This document shows positions 41,871 through 51,044 of a stretch of 64,000 nt of DNA, in pieces. The DNA is from Planctomycetota bacterium (GTDB taxonomy: Bacteria > Planctomycetota > Phycisphaerae > Phycisphaerales > UBA1924). Under the pieces are notes generated by a model. The model searched no databases. It was not told the DNA's origin and worked only from the letters and a program-made list of their open reading frames with translations. The stretch is from contig JBCBSM010000001.1 of the NCBI GenBank assembly GCA_039819165.1, forward strand, positions 2,294,001-2,358,000, given 5' to 3'. Positions within the stretch are counted from its first letter, which is position 1; each line of letters starts with the position of its first letter. The translations under genes and the position numbers were made by a program.

Positions 41871-43001
41871 GTGGACCGCATGCCCGACGCCCCCCGATCC
41901 CTCGACGACCTGCGCCGCCTCATCGACGACGCCGACGAGCGGCTGGTCGCGCTGCTCAACGAGCGGGCGGACCTCGTGGTCGAGGTCGGCCGCCGCAAGC
42001 AGGCCGATGGCACGCCCATCTACGCCCCGGACCGCGAGCGTCGCGTGCTCGATGCCGCCAGGGCCCGCAACGCCGGCCCGCTGCCCGACCGCACCATCGA
42101 GGCCATCTACCGCCAGCTGATGTCGGGCTCGTTCGCGCTCGAGCGACCGCTGCGGATCGCCTACCTCGGGCCGGCGGGCTCGTACTCGCACCTCGCCGCT
42201 CGCGCCCACTTCGGTGCGAGCGTGGAGTTCGCCCACGTCAGCTCGATCGCCGCGGTCTTCGGCGAGGTGATCCGCGGCCACGTCGATTACGGGCTAGCGC
42301 CCATCGAGAACAGCACCGCCGGCGGCATCATCGAGACGCTGGACGCCTTCATCGAGCACGCGACCGAGGTCTCGATCTACGCCGAGGCGCAGGTCGCCGT
42401 GAAGCACGCGCTCATGGCCGGCTGCCCCGCCGACGCGATCACCCGCATCCACAGCAAGCCCGAGGTCTTCGCGCAGTGCCAGCAGTGGCTGGCGGCTCGC
42501 TATCCAAGGGCCGAGCTCATCCCCGCGGCCTCATCCAGCCGCGCCGCCATCACCGCCGCCGAGGAGACCACGCAGGCGCGGAGCATCGGCGCCAGCCCCG
42601 GGTCGGCCGCCATCGGCACGCCGCTGGCCGCCGAGCTCTACGGCCTGGCGGTGCTCGTCGAGTCCATCCAGGACCAGCCCAACAACATCACGCGCTTCGT
42701 GGTGCTGTCCAAGGAGCGCACCGGCCGCACCGGCCAAGACAAGACCAGCATCCTCTTCGAGACCAGCGACGAGCCCGGTGCGCTGGCCGACGTGCTGGCG
42801 GTCTTCCGCGCCCACGGCGTCAACCTGACCCACATCGAGAAGCGACCCAGCCGCCGCGAGAACTGGACCTACACCTTCTTCATCGACGCCGCCGGCCACA
42901 TCGATGATGACGCGGTACGCGCGGCGATCGACGAAGCCAAGACCCGCTGCCCGAGGCTGACGGTGCTGGGGAGCTACCCGCGGGCGAAGGGCGTGATGTA
43001 G
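41871..43001 (+). CDS. pheA: Bifunctional chorismate mutase/prephenate dehydratase
   Basis: P-protein of phenylalanine synthesis, cytosolic, 376 residues. Residues about 8-95 are an AroQ-type chorismate mutase (DDLRRLIDDADERLVALLNERADLVVEVGRRKQ). Residues about 98-280 are prephenate dehydratase, with RIAYLGPAGSYSHLAA, GLAPIENSTAGGI and the NNITRFVVL (TRF) catalytic motif. Residues about 293-370 are a regulatory ACT domain with EPGALADVLAVFRAHGVNLTHIEKRPSR, the Phe-binding region. The GTG at 41871 or the ATG at 41880 could be the start; they differ by three residues. Confidence 0.95.
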   Translation: MDRMPDAPRSLDDLRRLIDDADERLVALLNERADLVVEVGRRKQADGTPIYAPDRERRVLDAARARNAGPLPDRTIEAIYRQLMSGSFALERPLRIAYLGPAGSYSHLAARAHFGASVEFAHVSSIAAVFGEVIRGHVDYGLAPIENSTAGGIIETLDAFIEHATEVSIYAEAQVAVKHALMAGCPADAITRIHSKPEVFAQCQQWLAARYPRAELIPAASSSRAAITAAEETTQARSIGASPGSAAIGTPLAAELYGLAVLVESIQDQPNNITRFVVLSKERTGRTGQDKTSILFETSDEPGALADVLAVFRAHGVNLTHIEKRPSRRENWTYTFFIDAAGHIDDDAVRAAIDEAKTRCPRLTVLGSYPRAKGVM

Positions 43002-43013
43002 CCGCAGTCCGAG

Positions 43014-43931
43014 TCAGCGAAAGCGGATCATTCCGATCCACACGTTGTGCTCCCGCATCGCGCTGGTCATGACGCACATGCCGCCGCCCAGCGTGGCGAA
43101 GCCCTCGAGTTCGTCGGTCGGCTCGTCGAGGTCCACGAAGGGCGCGTCCCGCGCATCGCCGGCGGCGATGGCCTCCTCCAGCGCTACGAACGTGAAGCGA
43201 TACCGAAGCCCGGCGACCTGGTTCTGGATGAGCACCAGCGTGCCCGTTTCGTCGAGCCAGTGCACGTTCTGCACGTAGGGCGTGCACGGCACGCTCGCCA
43301 CGAGCACGCCGTCCGCGCTCGTATTCTCGACGGCACGCAGCCGCTTGGGGTCGTACAACCGGATGGCGTTGCCCTCGCTGCCGTAGTCGCTCGTCGCCAG
43401 CAGCCAGCGGTTCTGGTACCGCGCGTAGTGCGGCCGCGTGCCGTTGACCGCGGCATCGTCGAGTGCGCGGTGGAGGATGGCCCCGTCCAGCGTGCCCCGC
43501 TCCCACGCGGCGTCCCAGTCCAGCCAGAAGATCTGGCCCACGCCCGCGACGGTGTCGCCCAGGATGACCGTCCGGCCATCGAGGCTCGTGAGGCCCGTGG
43601 GGTGGGCGGCGACGTCCTCGCCGTCGACCGTCAGCCGCAGCACGCGGCCGGTGGGCACGAGGTCGCCCCGGCGCGCCGCATCGAGTTCGTATTCGCGGAT
43701 GATGCCGGTGTCCGCGTCGCCGTAGATGTACAGGTGCTCGCCGATGACGCTCACCCCCTGGCCCGCTCCGACATCGACCGTGTAGCCGGTGAACGGACCC
43801 AGGGCCACCGCCGGTCCGGTGGTGTGTTCGTCGATCGTTGCCGTCGGCGTGGCGGCGTCCTGCATGGCCAGCATCGGCATGCAGATCGCCGCGAAGATCG
43901 CGGCGACCGTCGGTCGTAGTGACATCTTCAT
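43014..43931 (-). CDS. Exported protein of unknown function (beta-propeller-like)
   Basis: A 305-residue secreted protein. The start ATG 43931 follows AGGAGGGACG and gives a signal peptide (MKMSLRPTVAAIFAAICMPMLA). The rest is a series of beta-strand segments such as VSVIGEHLYIYGDADTGIIREYEL, TGLTSLDGRTVILGDT and NRWLLATSDYGSEGNAIRLYDP, resembling the blades of a small beta-propeller, but no named family is recognised. It is divergent from the PhoD-type phosphatase gene, with an 86-bp gap. I cannot assign a function. Confidence 0.75.
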   Translation of the reverse strand: MKMSLRPTVAAIFAAICMPMLAMQDAATPTATIDEHTTGPAVALGPFTGYTVDVGAGQGVSVIGEHLYIYGDADTGIIREYELDAARRGDLVPTGRVLRLTVDGEDVAAHPTGLTSLDGRTVILGDTVAGVGQIFWLDWDAAWERGTLDGAILHRALDDAAVNGTRPHYARYQNRWLLATSDYGSEGNAIRLYDPKRLRAVENTSADGVLVASVPCTPYVQNVHWLDETGTLVLIQNQVAGLRYRFTFVALEEAIAAGDARDAPFVDLDEPTDELEGFATLGGGMCVMTSAMREHNVWIGMIRFR

Positions 43932-44017
43932 TCGTCCCTCCTCTGCGGCGTACGCTCGCGCCGGACCGTACCATCGCCGGCGACGATCCGCCGGCCACGC
44001 GAGAGGAGGAACTCCAC

Positions 44018-45157
44018 GTGCCCGCACTGTCGATCATCGTCCTTGCCGCCGTGCTCGCCAGCCAGAGCAGCTTCCAGACCGACGCCCGCCCGCAGCAGCC
44101 GGAGTCGGTCGCGCCCGAGCCGCTCAGCGGCGAGGCCGTCACGCGGATCGCCTTCGGATCGTGCTTCAATCCCAACCGCCAGCCGCACACGATCTGGGAC
44201 GCCGTGGAGGCCTACGACCCCGAGGTCTTCGTGATGCTGGGCGACAACGTCTACGCCGACACCGAGGACATGGCCAAGATGCGGGCCGACTACGACGCCC
44301 TCGACGCCATCCCGGCCTTCGCCCGCGTCAAGGAAGCCGCCCACTTCCTGGCCACCTGGGACGACCACGACTTCGGCCAGAACGACGCCGGGGCCGAGTA
44401 TCCGAAGCGGGCCGAGAGCCAGCAGGTGATGCTGGATTGGGCCGGCGAGCCCGAGGACACCTGGCGGCGGCGGACGCCCGGCATCTACGACGCCGAGGTG
44501 TTCGGCCCCGAGGGCCAGCGCGTCCAGGTCATCCTGCTCGACACCCGCTACTTCCGCGGCCCGCTGGCTACGGGCGAGCGGGACCGCGACTGGGCCGACG
44601 GCATCGCGGGCGGCTACGTGATGGACTTCGACTCGTCGTCCACCATGCTGGGAGCTGCGCAATGGGCGTGGCTGGAACACGTGCTCGAGCAGCCCGCCGA
44701 CCTGCGGATCATTGCCAGCTCGATCCAGATCATCCCCGAGGATCACCGCTTCGAGAAATGGGCCAACCTGCCCAGGGAACGAGCGAGGCTCTTCGAGGTG
44801 ATCGAGGGGGCCGCAGCCGAGGGCGTGGTGTTCATCTCGGGCGACCGCCATCGCGCCGAGATCAGCCGCTTCGACCCCGGCCGCGCCACGCCCGGCGCCG
44901 GCACCTTCGACGGCTACACGCTCTACGAGATCACCAGCTCGGCACTCAACCGATCTAGCAGCGGACGCACCTTCGAGGATCGCTTCTCCAACGAGCTCAA
45001 CCGCCACGTCGTCGGCAACCAGTACCAGGCCAACAACTTCGGCTCCATCACCATCGATTGGGCCAACGAGCGGCTGACGCTCGCCATCCACCGCGAGAAC
45101 GGCCAGCCGGCGATGATGCAGGCCGTCGAATTCGACGAACTCGCCCGCGGCCGCTAG
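44018..45157 (+). CDS. PhoD-type alkaline phosphatase family protein
   Basis: A 379-residue exported metallophosphatase of the PhoD superfamily (phosphodi- or monoesterase). Start GTG 44018 with GAGAGGAGGA just upstream; a short signal peptide (VPALSIIVLAAVLASQSSF) follows. Metal-site blocks are IAFGSCFNPNRQP, VFVMLGDNVYADTEDMAKM, FLATWDDHDFGQNDAGAE and VVFISGDRHRAEISRF. It lacks the N-terminal PhoD domain of Bacillus PhoD, like many short bacterial members. Phosphate starvation control is typical of the family, but I see no Pho box. Confidence 0.9.
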   Translation: MPALSIIVLAAVLASQSSFQTDARPQQPESVAPEPLSGEAVTRIAFGSCFNPNRQPHTIWDAVEAYDPEVFVMLGDNVYADTEDMAKMRADYDALDAIPAFARVKEAAHFLATWDDHDFGQNDAGAEYPKRAESQQVMLDWAGEPEDTWRRRTPGIYDAEVFGPEGQRVQVILLDTRYFRGPLATGERDRDWADGIAGGYVMDFDSSSTMLGAAQWAWLEHVLEQPADLRIIASSIQIIPEDHRFEKWANLPRERARLFEVIEGAAAEGVVFISGDRHRAEISRFDPGRATPGAGTFDGYTLYEITSSALNRSSSGRTFEDRFSNELNRHVVGNQYQANNFGSITIDWANERLTLAIHRENGQPAMMQAVEFDELARGR

Positions 45158-45198
45158 CCGATGCTCGCTCCGGCGGCATCGCACGAAGGAGGACGGCC

Positions 45199-46215
45199 AT
45201 GGACCCCGCGCAGCCCACGACGCCACCGACCGCGCCGCCCACGGTGGCATCGCCCGCGCGCGCCTGCGGTTCGTGCGGCTATCCGATGCGGGACCTGCCC
45301 GCGAACGCGCCGTGCCCCGAATGCGGCATAGCGCCCAGCGTGCCGTGCATCTCGTGCGGCTACGAGCTGACGGGCCTGGCGCCCGAGGGCGCGTGCCCCG
45401 AGTGCGGCGAGCCGGTGGCGCGATCGCTGCGGGGCGACTTCCTGGCGTTCTGCGGCCGCGACTACCTCCGCACGCTGGCTCGTGGGCTGAAGATGGCGCG
45501 CTGGGGCCTGGCGACGATGGTGATCATCTTCCTGGTGAGCGTCGTCCTGGTCGTGCTGGTGGGCGTTGCCGGCGCGGGGTTCGGTGCCGGCGGGGGCGGC
45601 GGTGGGCCCGCCGCGGCGCTCGGCATCGGCATCGTGGCCTGGTTCCTGGTTGCGGGCCTCGGGGGCCTGACCGCCCTCATCCTCCTGCTCGTGGGCCTGT
45701 GGTTCGCCAGCACCCGCGACCCCGGCAAGCCCGATCACGAGGATCCGCGATCCCGCCGCGTGCTCCGCGGCATGATCATCGCCTACATCGTCGTCACGGG
45801 CGTGTCCTGGTTGTTCGCCGGCATCGGCGCGGTCAACCCCGCATCCGCGACGGGCGCACTCTTCACGGGCCTCAACGGTCTCGCGACCATCGCGGGCCTG
45901 ATCGTGCTCGTCGTGTTCCTGGTGGCGCTCAGCCGCTACCTCCGCACGCTGGCGGACCGCGTGCCCGACAAGATCGCCCGCCGCCACGCCAAGCGCATCG
46001 TAACGGGCCTGATCCTGTTCGCGATCGGCATCGGACTGGCCTTCGCCGGACTGTTCGTCGGCCTGGTCGGGGGCGGCACCGTGGTCATCGTCGCCACCAT
46101 CATCGGCGGGTTGCTCTACTTTCTCTCGGCCCTCTTCGTGCTCGCCGCGGTCTACAACGCGTTCGTTCGCCTGAGCAGGGCCACCTCGAAGATCGCCGCG
46201 GGCGCCGCCGCATAG
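45199..46215 (+). CDS. Zinc-ribbon membrane protein (planctomycete type)
   Basis: A 338-residue protein with two tandem zinc ribbons at the N-terminus: CGSCGYPMRDLPANAPCPECG (about residues 24-44) and CISCGYELTGLAPEGACPECG (about 49-70). A membrane part with about six hydrophobic helices follows (residues 98-330), including one Gly-rich stretch (GVAGAGFGAGGGGGGPAAAL). The CGYxLxGL ribbon is a hallmark of planctomycete membrane proteins; function is unknown. The ATG 45199 has AAGGAGG upstream. The next gene is a shorter relative. Confidence 0.85.
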   Translation: MDPAQPTTPPTAPPTVASPARACGSCGYPMRDLPANAPCPECGIAPSVPCISCGYELTGLAPEGACPECGEPVARSLRGDFLAFCGRDYLRTLARGLKMARWGLATMVIIFLVSVVLVVLVGVAGAGFGAGGGGGGPAAALGIGIVAWFLVAGLGGLTALILLLVGLWFASTRDPGKPDHEDPRSRRVLRGMIIAYIVVTGVSWLFAGIGAVNPASATGALFTGLNGLATIAGLIVLVVFLVALSRYLRTLADRVPDKIARRHAKRIVTGLILFAIGIGLAFAGLFVGLVGGGTVVIVATIIGGLLYFLSALFVLAAVYNAFVRLSRATSKIAAGAAA

Positions 46216-46218
46216 AGC

Positions 46219-46983
46219 GTGGCCGCCGCCCTCGATCGCGGGCCGTGGTGCATCCGTTGCGGCTACGAGCTCGCGGGACTTTCGCACCAGGGCGTGTGCC
46301 CCGAGTGCGCCGCGCCCATCCGCGACTCGCTGTTTGCCAGCCCGCTGGCCGACGACCCCCGCTACCGCGAAGCGCTCCGCGACGGGGCCGCGACGATCCG
46401 CGTCGGGCTGGTCATTGCGGTGCCCTTCGGCGTGTGCCTGCCCTTCGTGCTGCCGCTCGCGCTGCTGCTGCTCGCGCTCGGCGTCTGGCGGGTCACTCGC
46501 CCGGCGCCCCGCGTCCTGACGCACGAGGGCGAGGTCGTCCGCCGGCGGCTGCGCTGGAGCATGACGCTCGCGACCATGCTGATCGCGGCGTGGCTCGCTT
46601 CCCTGTTCGGCCCGTCGGCGATCGAGCCCGTCCAGTGGGCGCTCGGGCTCGGCGGTGGGGCCGCCCTGCTGCTCGCCGTGCACTCCACGCCCGGCTTCTT
46701 GCAATGGCTGGGCGAGCGTGGGCGGATCTCCGCCGTGCGGGCGGCGGCCAACGCGACGCGGGTGTCCGCGTGGGGCCTGATCCTCGGATCGATCGTGCTG
46801 GGCATCGCCGTCCTGCTGGACCACGTCGTGCCCGGTCTCGGCGGGTGGATGGAGTTGATCGGCGGCGGCAGCGCGCTCGTCGTGCTGCTGTGCGCCATCC
46901 TCTTCGCGGTGCAGGTCTTCGCGGTGGCGGGCGATCTCCGCCAGGCGCTGCCGCGGAAGGTCGATCGCTCGACGCATTCCTGA
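46219..46983 (+). CDS. Zinc-ribbon membrane protein, short paralogue
   Basis: A 254-residue protein with one N-terminal zinc ribbon (CIRCGYELAGLSHQGVCPECA, residues 11-31) and about five to six helices. It begins at GTG 46219, 3 bp after the previous stop, so it is cotranscribed with and probably derived from the neighbouring gene. Function unknown. The minus-strand terminator at 47002-47023 lies just past its end. Confidence 0.82.
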   Translation: MAAALDRGPWCIRCGYELAGLSHQGVCPECAAPIRDSLFASPLADDPRYREALRDGAATIRVGLVIAVPFGVCLPFVLPLALLLLALGVWRVTRPAPRVLTHEGEVVRRRLRWSMTLATMLIAAWLASLFGPSAIEPVQWALGLGGGAALLLAVHSTPGFLQWLGERGRISAVRAAANATRVSAWGLILGSIVLGIAVLLDHVVPGLGGWMELIGGGSALVVLLCAILFAVQVFAVAGDLRQALPRKVDRSTHS

Positions 46984-47001
46984 GCGTCCGTGGGGCGCAC
47001 G

Positions 47002-47023
47002 AAAAAGCAGCCCAGGGGGCTGC
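47002..47023 (-). terminator. Intrinsic terminator of the small lipoprotein operon
   Basis: On the minus strand, GCAGCCC-CCT-GGGCTGC forms a perfect 7-bp hairpin (47023-47007), followed by TTTTT (47006-47002). It lies 27 bp after the stop of the 45-codon lipoprotein gene and supports that this small gene is expressed. Confidence 0.8.
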
Positions 47024-47049
47024 CGAACGGGCGTCGTCTTGCGTTGGAT

Positions 47050-47187
47050 TCAGCCGTCCGAGGCGGCGGCATCGTCCGACGCGTCGGTGTCGCCGTTGCT
47101 GCTGCATGCCGCCGCGGTCACGCCGAGGGCGACCAGGAACAGCGTGAACACGGTGCGGAAGGCCAGGCGGATCTTCTCGTGCTGCAT
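47050..47187 (-). CDS. Tiny lipoprotein, 45 residues
   Basis: MQHEKIRLAFRTVFTLFLVA followed by LGVTAAACSSNGD gives a lipoprotein signal with lipobox AAAC (Cys28); the 17-residue mature tail is Asp/Ala-rich and probably disordered. A ribosome-binding site AGGAG lies 11 bp before the ATG. It follows the entericidin-like gene by 61 bp on the same strand and is followed by a terminator. No family is recognised; it may be a diverged relative of the neighbour, since both are short envelope lipoproteins with acidic tails. Function unknown. Confidence 0.7.
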   Translation of the reverse strand: MQHEKIRLAFRTVFTLFLVALGVTAAACSSNGDTDASDDAAASDG

Positions 47188-47248
47188 CTCGGTGTACTCC
47201 TGAGAGGGTGCGCGTTCCGCCTGTCTTCGACAAACCGCCGGCGATCGC

Positions 47249-47422
47249 TCAACTATCGTCGTCGCTCTCGCCGTCGGTCGCGTCGCCGATGGCGTCGCCC
47301 ACGGCCTCGACGTCCTGGCCCGCGCCCTTGACGGTGTTGCACGCCGCCGCCGCCAGGGCGAAGGCCACGAACACGCCGGTCAGGGCGATGCGCATCGGGT
47401 TGACGGTCTTCTTGCTTTCCAT
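47249..47422 (-). CDS. Entericidin-like lipoprotein, 57 residues
   Basis: Begins MESKKTVNPMRIALTGVFVA, lipobox AAAAC with Cys28, then NTVKGAGQDVEAVGDAIGDA. The CNTVxGxGxDVxxxGxAI pattern is that of the entericidin A/B family, small outer-envelope lipoproteins first found as a toxin/antidote pair linked to stationary-phase lysis in enterobacteria. An acidic tail (DGESDDDS) ends it. The ribosome-binding site GGGAGG is 5 bp before the ATG. It starts 40 bp after the ABC ATPase stop and precedes a second tiny lipoprotein gene. In most bacteria outside enterics the role is unproven. Confidence 0.85.
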   Translation of the reverse strand: MESKKTVNPMRIALTGVFVAFALAAAACNTVKGAGQDVEAVGDAIGDATDGESDDDS

Positions 47423-47462
47423 GGCAACCTCCCTGGGCCGGCTCGCGGGCCGGCGTGACGGC

Positions 47463-48347
47463 CTACATCGCCCCGCCCTCGAAGATGACGCGCTCCTTCA
47501 CGCGTCGGGGGTCCGGCTCGGGGACGGCGCTCAGCAGGCTCTGGGTGTACTTGTGCTGCGGGCGCTCGAGGATGTCGTCCCGCGTGCCCTCTTCCACGAT
47601 CTTGCCCTTGTACATCACCGCGATCCGCCGGCACACGTGCTGGATGACCGCCATGTCGTGGCTGATGAACAGGTAGCTCAGCCCGAACTCGCCCTGCAGA
47701 TCGGTCAGCAGGTTGATGATCTGGGCCTGGATGCTCACGTCGAGGGCGCTCGTCGGCTCATCGCAGACGATGAACTTGGGCTCCAGCGCGAGCGCCCGGG
47801 CGATGCCGATCCGCTGCCGCTGCCCGCCGCTGAACTCGTGCGGATAGCGGTCCGCCGCCGCCGCCGGCATGCCGCACCGCACCAGCAACTCCTCGACCCG
47901 CTTCCGCAGATCCCGTCGATCCTGCACCAGCCCGTGCACGATCAACGGCTCGCCAACGATCGAGGCGATCCGCATCCGCGGGTTCAGGCTGCCCGCCGGA
48001 TCCTGGAAGATGATCTGCATGTCGCGACGCAGCGACTTCATTTGCGCGCCGTCGGCCTTGAAGACGTCCCGGCCCTCGAAGCTCACCGTGCCGCCCGTGG
48101 CTGGGATGAGCCGCAGCAGCGTGCGGCCCACCGTCGTCTTGCCGCAGCCGCTCTCGCCCACCAGGCCCAGGGTCTCGCCCTTGCCCAGGCCAAAGCTCAC
48201 GCCGTCGACGGCCTTCACGTGGCTGGTCACCCGCTGCAGCAGCCCGCTGCGGACCGGGAAGTGCGTCTGCAGCCCGCGGACATCCAGCAGCGGGCGCTCG
48301 GTGCGCTCGGCGGTTTCGCGGGCCGGGGCGGGGGCGGCGGTGCTCAT
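47463..48347 (-). CDS. Peptide-type ABC transporter ATPase (OppF/DppF-like)
   Basis: A 294-residue cytosolic ATPase of peptide-type importers. Walker [20 protein letters not shown]-loop [14 protein letters not shown], signature [33 protein letters not shown] with Walker B, then [11 protein letters not shown] (switch His) and the OppD/F C-terminal block [16 protein letters not shown]. The start is ATG 48347 or ATG 48356. Its likely partners, the binding protein and permeases, are 27 kb away (15.8-20.7 kb); no OppD-like ATPase is in the window. Two small lipoprotein genes follow on the same strand. Confidence 0.93.
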   Translation of the reverse strand: MSTAAPAPARETAERTERPLLDVRGLQTHFPVRSGLLQRVTSHVKAVDGVSFGLGKGETLGLVGESGCGKTTVGRTLLRLIPATGGTVSFEGRDVFKADGAQMKSLRRDMQIIFQDPAGSLNPRMRIASIVGEPLIVHGLVQDRRDLRKRVEELLVRCGMPAAAADRYPHEFSGGQRQRIGIARALALEPKFIVCDEPTSALDVSIQAQIINLLTDLQGEFGLSYLFISHDMAVIQHVCRRIAVMYKGKIVEEGTRDDILERPQHKYTQSLLSAVPEPDPRRVKERVIFEGGAM

Positions 48348-48409
48348 CGCGGCCATGGTAGCGGGCGGGCCGCCGACGCGAACCACTGGGCCCCACGCCC
48401 CGGGCGGCG

Positions 48410-48437
48410 TTGACCACCCGCCCACATCGGCTACACT
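48410..48437 (+). promoter_or_regulatory. Promoter of tRNA-Phe
   Basis: TTGACC (48410-48415) and TACACT (48432-48437) with a 16-bp spacer, five and four matches to consensus. Transcription would start around 48444, about 44 nt before the mature tRNA. Confidence 0.7.
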
Positions 48438-48487
48438 GGCGCTCGCCGCGGCGCGGAGGCCCACCCGGCCAGAATCCGAGCCGCCAC

Positions 48488-48560
48488 GGGCAGATAGCTC
48501 AGTTGGTAGAGCACGGCATTGAAAATGCCGGTGTCCCCGGTTCAAGTCCGGGTCTGCCCA
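48488..48560 (+). tRNA. tRNA-Phe (GAA)
   Basis: A 73-nt cloverleaf. Acceptor GGGCAGA pairs with TCTGCCC, discriminator A at 48560. The D-loop contains AGTTGGTA, the anticodon arm is CGGCA-TTGAAAA-TGCCG with anticodon GAA, and the T-arm is CCCGG-TTCAAGT-CCGGG. CCA is not encoded. It is a single tRNA. Confidence 0.97.
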
Positions 48561-48974
48561 TTCGGGTGCTGTGCGGATCGCGGCGGGTCGCCGCGGAGCC
48601 CCTCCGAGGCACCCCTTCTCTAACTCCGAATCGGTTCGGCTGACGGGCACGGCACGTGCTTGCGGCGGTGCGGTGCGGCGTACTCCGCCAGTAGCGCCGT
48701 GTCCGCTGGATGGACCTGCGCCGTCACGAATTGGGGCCTCGCCTCGGCCGCGACAACTGCAGGCGTGGACCCCACCGACCTCGAGCGTCGCACCGCGATG
48801 CGAGTGCTGCTGCGCTGGCCCGTCCCCGCGATCGGAACCCAGCCCGCGCGGGTTCTTGTTGGTCCGCTCCTCGCGACCGGGCCACCATCCGGCAAGACCT
48901 AGCATCGCCGAAGCATGTACGCATGCAGTGTTTCGATCCGTGCATTGCATCCGGACATGCCAGCGGAGAGACGG
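48561..48974. other. Gap after tRNA-Phe, no gene seen
   Basis: About 414 bp between tRNA-Phe and the S9 peptidase gene. Small frames exist on both strands (for example 48620-48895 minus and 48660-48902 plus), but none has a recognisable family or a good ribosome-binding site. The last 60 bp carry several GCATG/CATGC repeats just before the peptidase start. No copy of the tRNA 3' end was found that would mark an integration site. Confidence 0.5.
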
Positions 48975-51026
48975 ATGATCAAGATGTGGCTCCTGATTGC
49001 CTCGGTTCTTGTAGCAGCGAGTCCCAGCGATGCGCACGCGCAGGACGGTGCGTCCCGCCCCGCCTTCTCCCCCGCGGACGTGTTCGAGCTGGAGCGTGCG
49101 GGCGGCCCGCGGATCTCGCCCGACGGGCGCATGGTCGTGTACACGCGTCTCGGCTTCGACATCCTGGAAGACGGCGGCACGTCGTCGCTGTGGATCATCA
49201 ACGCCGACGGCACGGGGCACGAGCCACTCGTCGTGCTCGAGGCGGGCGTCTCGCAGCCGCGCTGGTCCCCCAACGGCGACCGCATCGCCTTCGTCTCATC
49301 TTTTAACGATCGCTCGCAGATCTTCGTGCACCACATGCAGAGCGGGCGGACGGCGCCGATCACGCGATTGACGCAGTCTCCGAGTTCGCTGGCGTGGTCG
49401 CCCGACGGGCGCCACATCGCCTTCGGGATGTTCGTGCCGGGAGAGGGCGCGAAGGCCGCGACCATCCCCCGCGCGCCGAGGGACGCCGATTGGGGCCCGC
49501 CCATCGAGATCATCGACGACCTCGTCTACCGCATCGACGGCCGCGGCGACCTCAAGCCCGGCAATACGCACCTCTTCGTCGTCTCGGCCGAGGGCGGCAC
49601 GGCGCGGCAGATCACCTCGGGCGAGTTCGACCACAACGGGCCCTACTCGTGGACGCCCGACGGCGCGGCCATCGTCCTGAGCGCCAACCGGCGCGAGGAC
49701 CGCGAGCTTGAGCCACAAGATTCCGATCTCCACGCGGTCGACGCCAAAACGGGCGCTATCACGCAGCTCACGAGCCGCTTCGGCCCCGATACGCAGCCCG
49801 CGGTGTCGCCCAATGGGCGCACGGTCGCATACGTCGGCTTCGACGACCGCTTCCAGGCGTACCAGCTCCAGAAGCTGCACCTCGTCGACATCGACGGCGC
49901 GAACCCCCGCGTCCTTGCGGCCGAACTCGACCGCTCTGTCGCGGCCCCAACCTGGAGCGCCGACGGCCGTGCCCTCTTCGTCAGCTCCACCGACCACGGC
50001 CGCACGAAGATCCTCCGCGTCGATGCAAATTCGGGCGACGTGACCGAGGTCGCGCATGACCTGGGCGGCATGTCCCTCGGGCGCCCCTACGGCGGTGGGT
50101 CCTTCACCGTCGGCGGCAACAACACCATCGCCTTCACGCAGGCGTCGCACGCGAGGCCCGCCGAACTCGCGATCGCGCGGCGCGGCGCCGTGCGCACCAT
50201 CACGAACCTCAACGGCGACCTGATGGACCATCGCGACATGCGGCCCATCGAGATGTTCTGGACAGACTCCACGATCGACGACGAGCGCATCCAGAGCTGG
50301 TACGTGACGCCGCCGGGCTTCGATCCGTCCAAGAAGCACCCGATGATCCTCGAGATCCACGGCGGGCCGGTCGCGGACTACGGCCCGCGCTTCGCGAGCG
50401 AGATCCAGCTCTTCGCCGCCGCGGGATACGTCGTTCTCTACGTCAATCCCCGCGGATCGACCAGCTACGGCGAGGCGTTCGGCAACGCCATCCACCACGC
50501 CTACCCGGGCGGCGACTATCAGGACCTCATGGACGCGGTCGACAACCTGATCGCGAAGGGCTTCATCGACGAGGACCGCCTCTTCGTCACGGGCGGATCG
50601 GGTGGCGGCGTGCTCACCGCGTGGATCGTCGGCAAGACCGACCGCTTCGCGGGCGCCGTCGTCGCCAAGCCGGTCATCAACTGGTACTCGATGATCCTCT
50701 ACGGCGACTTCCCCGCCTTCTTCATGAAGTACTGGTTCCCCGGCCCGCCGTGGGAGCACCAGGACCACTACATGGCGCGGTCGCCCATCTCCCTCGTCGG
50801 CAACGTCACGACGCCCACGATGCTGCTAACCGGTTCGAACGACCTCCGCACGCCCCTTGCGGAGACCGAGCAGTACTACACCGCGCTCAAGCTCCGCGAG
50901 ATTCCCACCAAGCTCGTGCGGGTCCCCGACGCCGCCCACGGCATCGCCGCAAGGCCCTCGAACCTCATCGCCAAGGTCGCCGAGATCCTCGCCTGGTTCG
51001 AGGAGCACGACCCCGGGGCGGAGTGA
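48975..51026 (+). CDS. S9 family peptidase (prolyl-oligopeptidase fold)
   Basis: A 683-residue exported serine peptidase of the S9C/acylaminoacyl-peptidase type. A signal peptide starts at ATG 48975 ([30 protein letters not shown] upstream). Residues about 35-420 form a WD40/TolB-like beta-propeller ([29 protein letters not shown]). The alpha/beta-hydrolase domain follows, with Ser542 in [14 protein letters not shown], Asp623 in [13 protein letters not shown] and His655 in PDAAHGIAA, a complete triad. HGGPVADYG precedes them as the oxyanion region. It probably cleaves short peptides in the periplasm. Confidence 0.93.
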   Translation: MIKMWLLIASVLVAASPSDAHAQDGASRPAFSPADVFELERAGGPRISPDGRMVVYTRLGFDILEDGGTSSLWIINADGTGHEPLVVLEAGVSQPRWSPNGDRIAFVSSFNDRSQIFVHHMQSGRTAPITRLTQSPSSLAWSPDGRHIAFGMFVPGEGAKAATIPRAPRDADWGPPIEIIDDLVYRIDGRGDLKPGNTHLFVVSAEGGTARQITSGEFDHNGPYSWTPDGAAIVLSANRREDRELEPQDSDLHAVDAKTGAITQLTSRFGPDTQPAVSPNGRTVAYVGFDDRFQAYQLQKLHLVDIDGANPRVLAAELDRSVAAPTWSADGRALFVSSTDHGRTKILRVDANSGDVTEVAHDLGGMSLGRPYGGGSFTVGGNNTIAFTQASHARPAELAIARRGAVRTITNLNGDLMDHRDMRPIEMFWTDSTIDDERIQSWYVTPPGFDPSKKHPMILEIHGGPVADYGPRFASEIQLFAAAGYVVLYVNPRGSTSYGEAFGNAIHHAYPGGDYQDLMDAVDNLIAKGFIDEDRLFVTGGSGGGVLTAWIVGKTDRFAGAVVAKPVINWYSMILYGDFPAFFMKYWFPGPPWEHQDHYMARSPISLVGNVTTPTMLLTGSNDLRTPLAETEQYYTALKLREIPTKLVRVPDAAHGIAARPSNLIAKVAEILAWFEEHDPGAE

Positions 51027-51044
51027 TCTTCGCCCCGCCGGGGC

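Noticed and set aside
48488-51026. Integration of a mobile element at tRNA-Phe
   Set aside because: No integrase and no second copy of the tRNA 3' end was found downstream.
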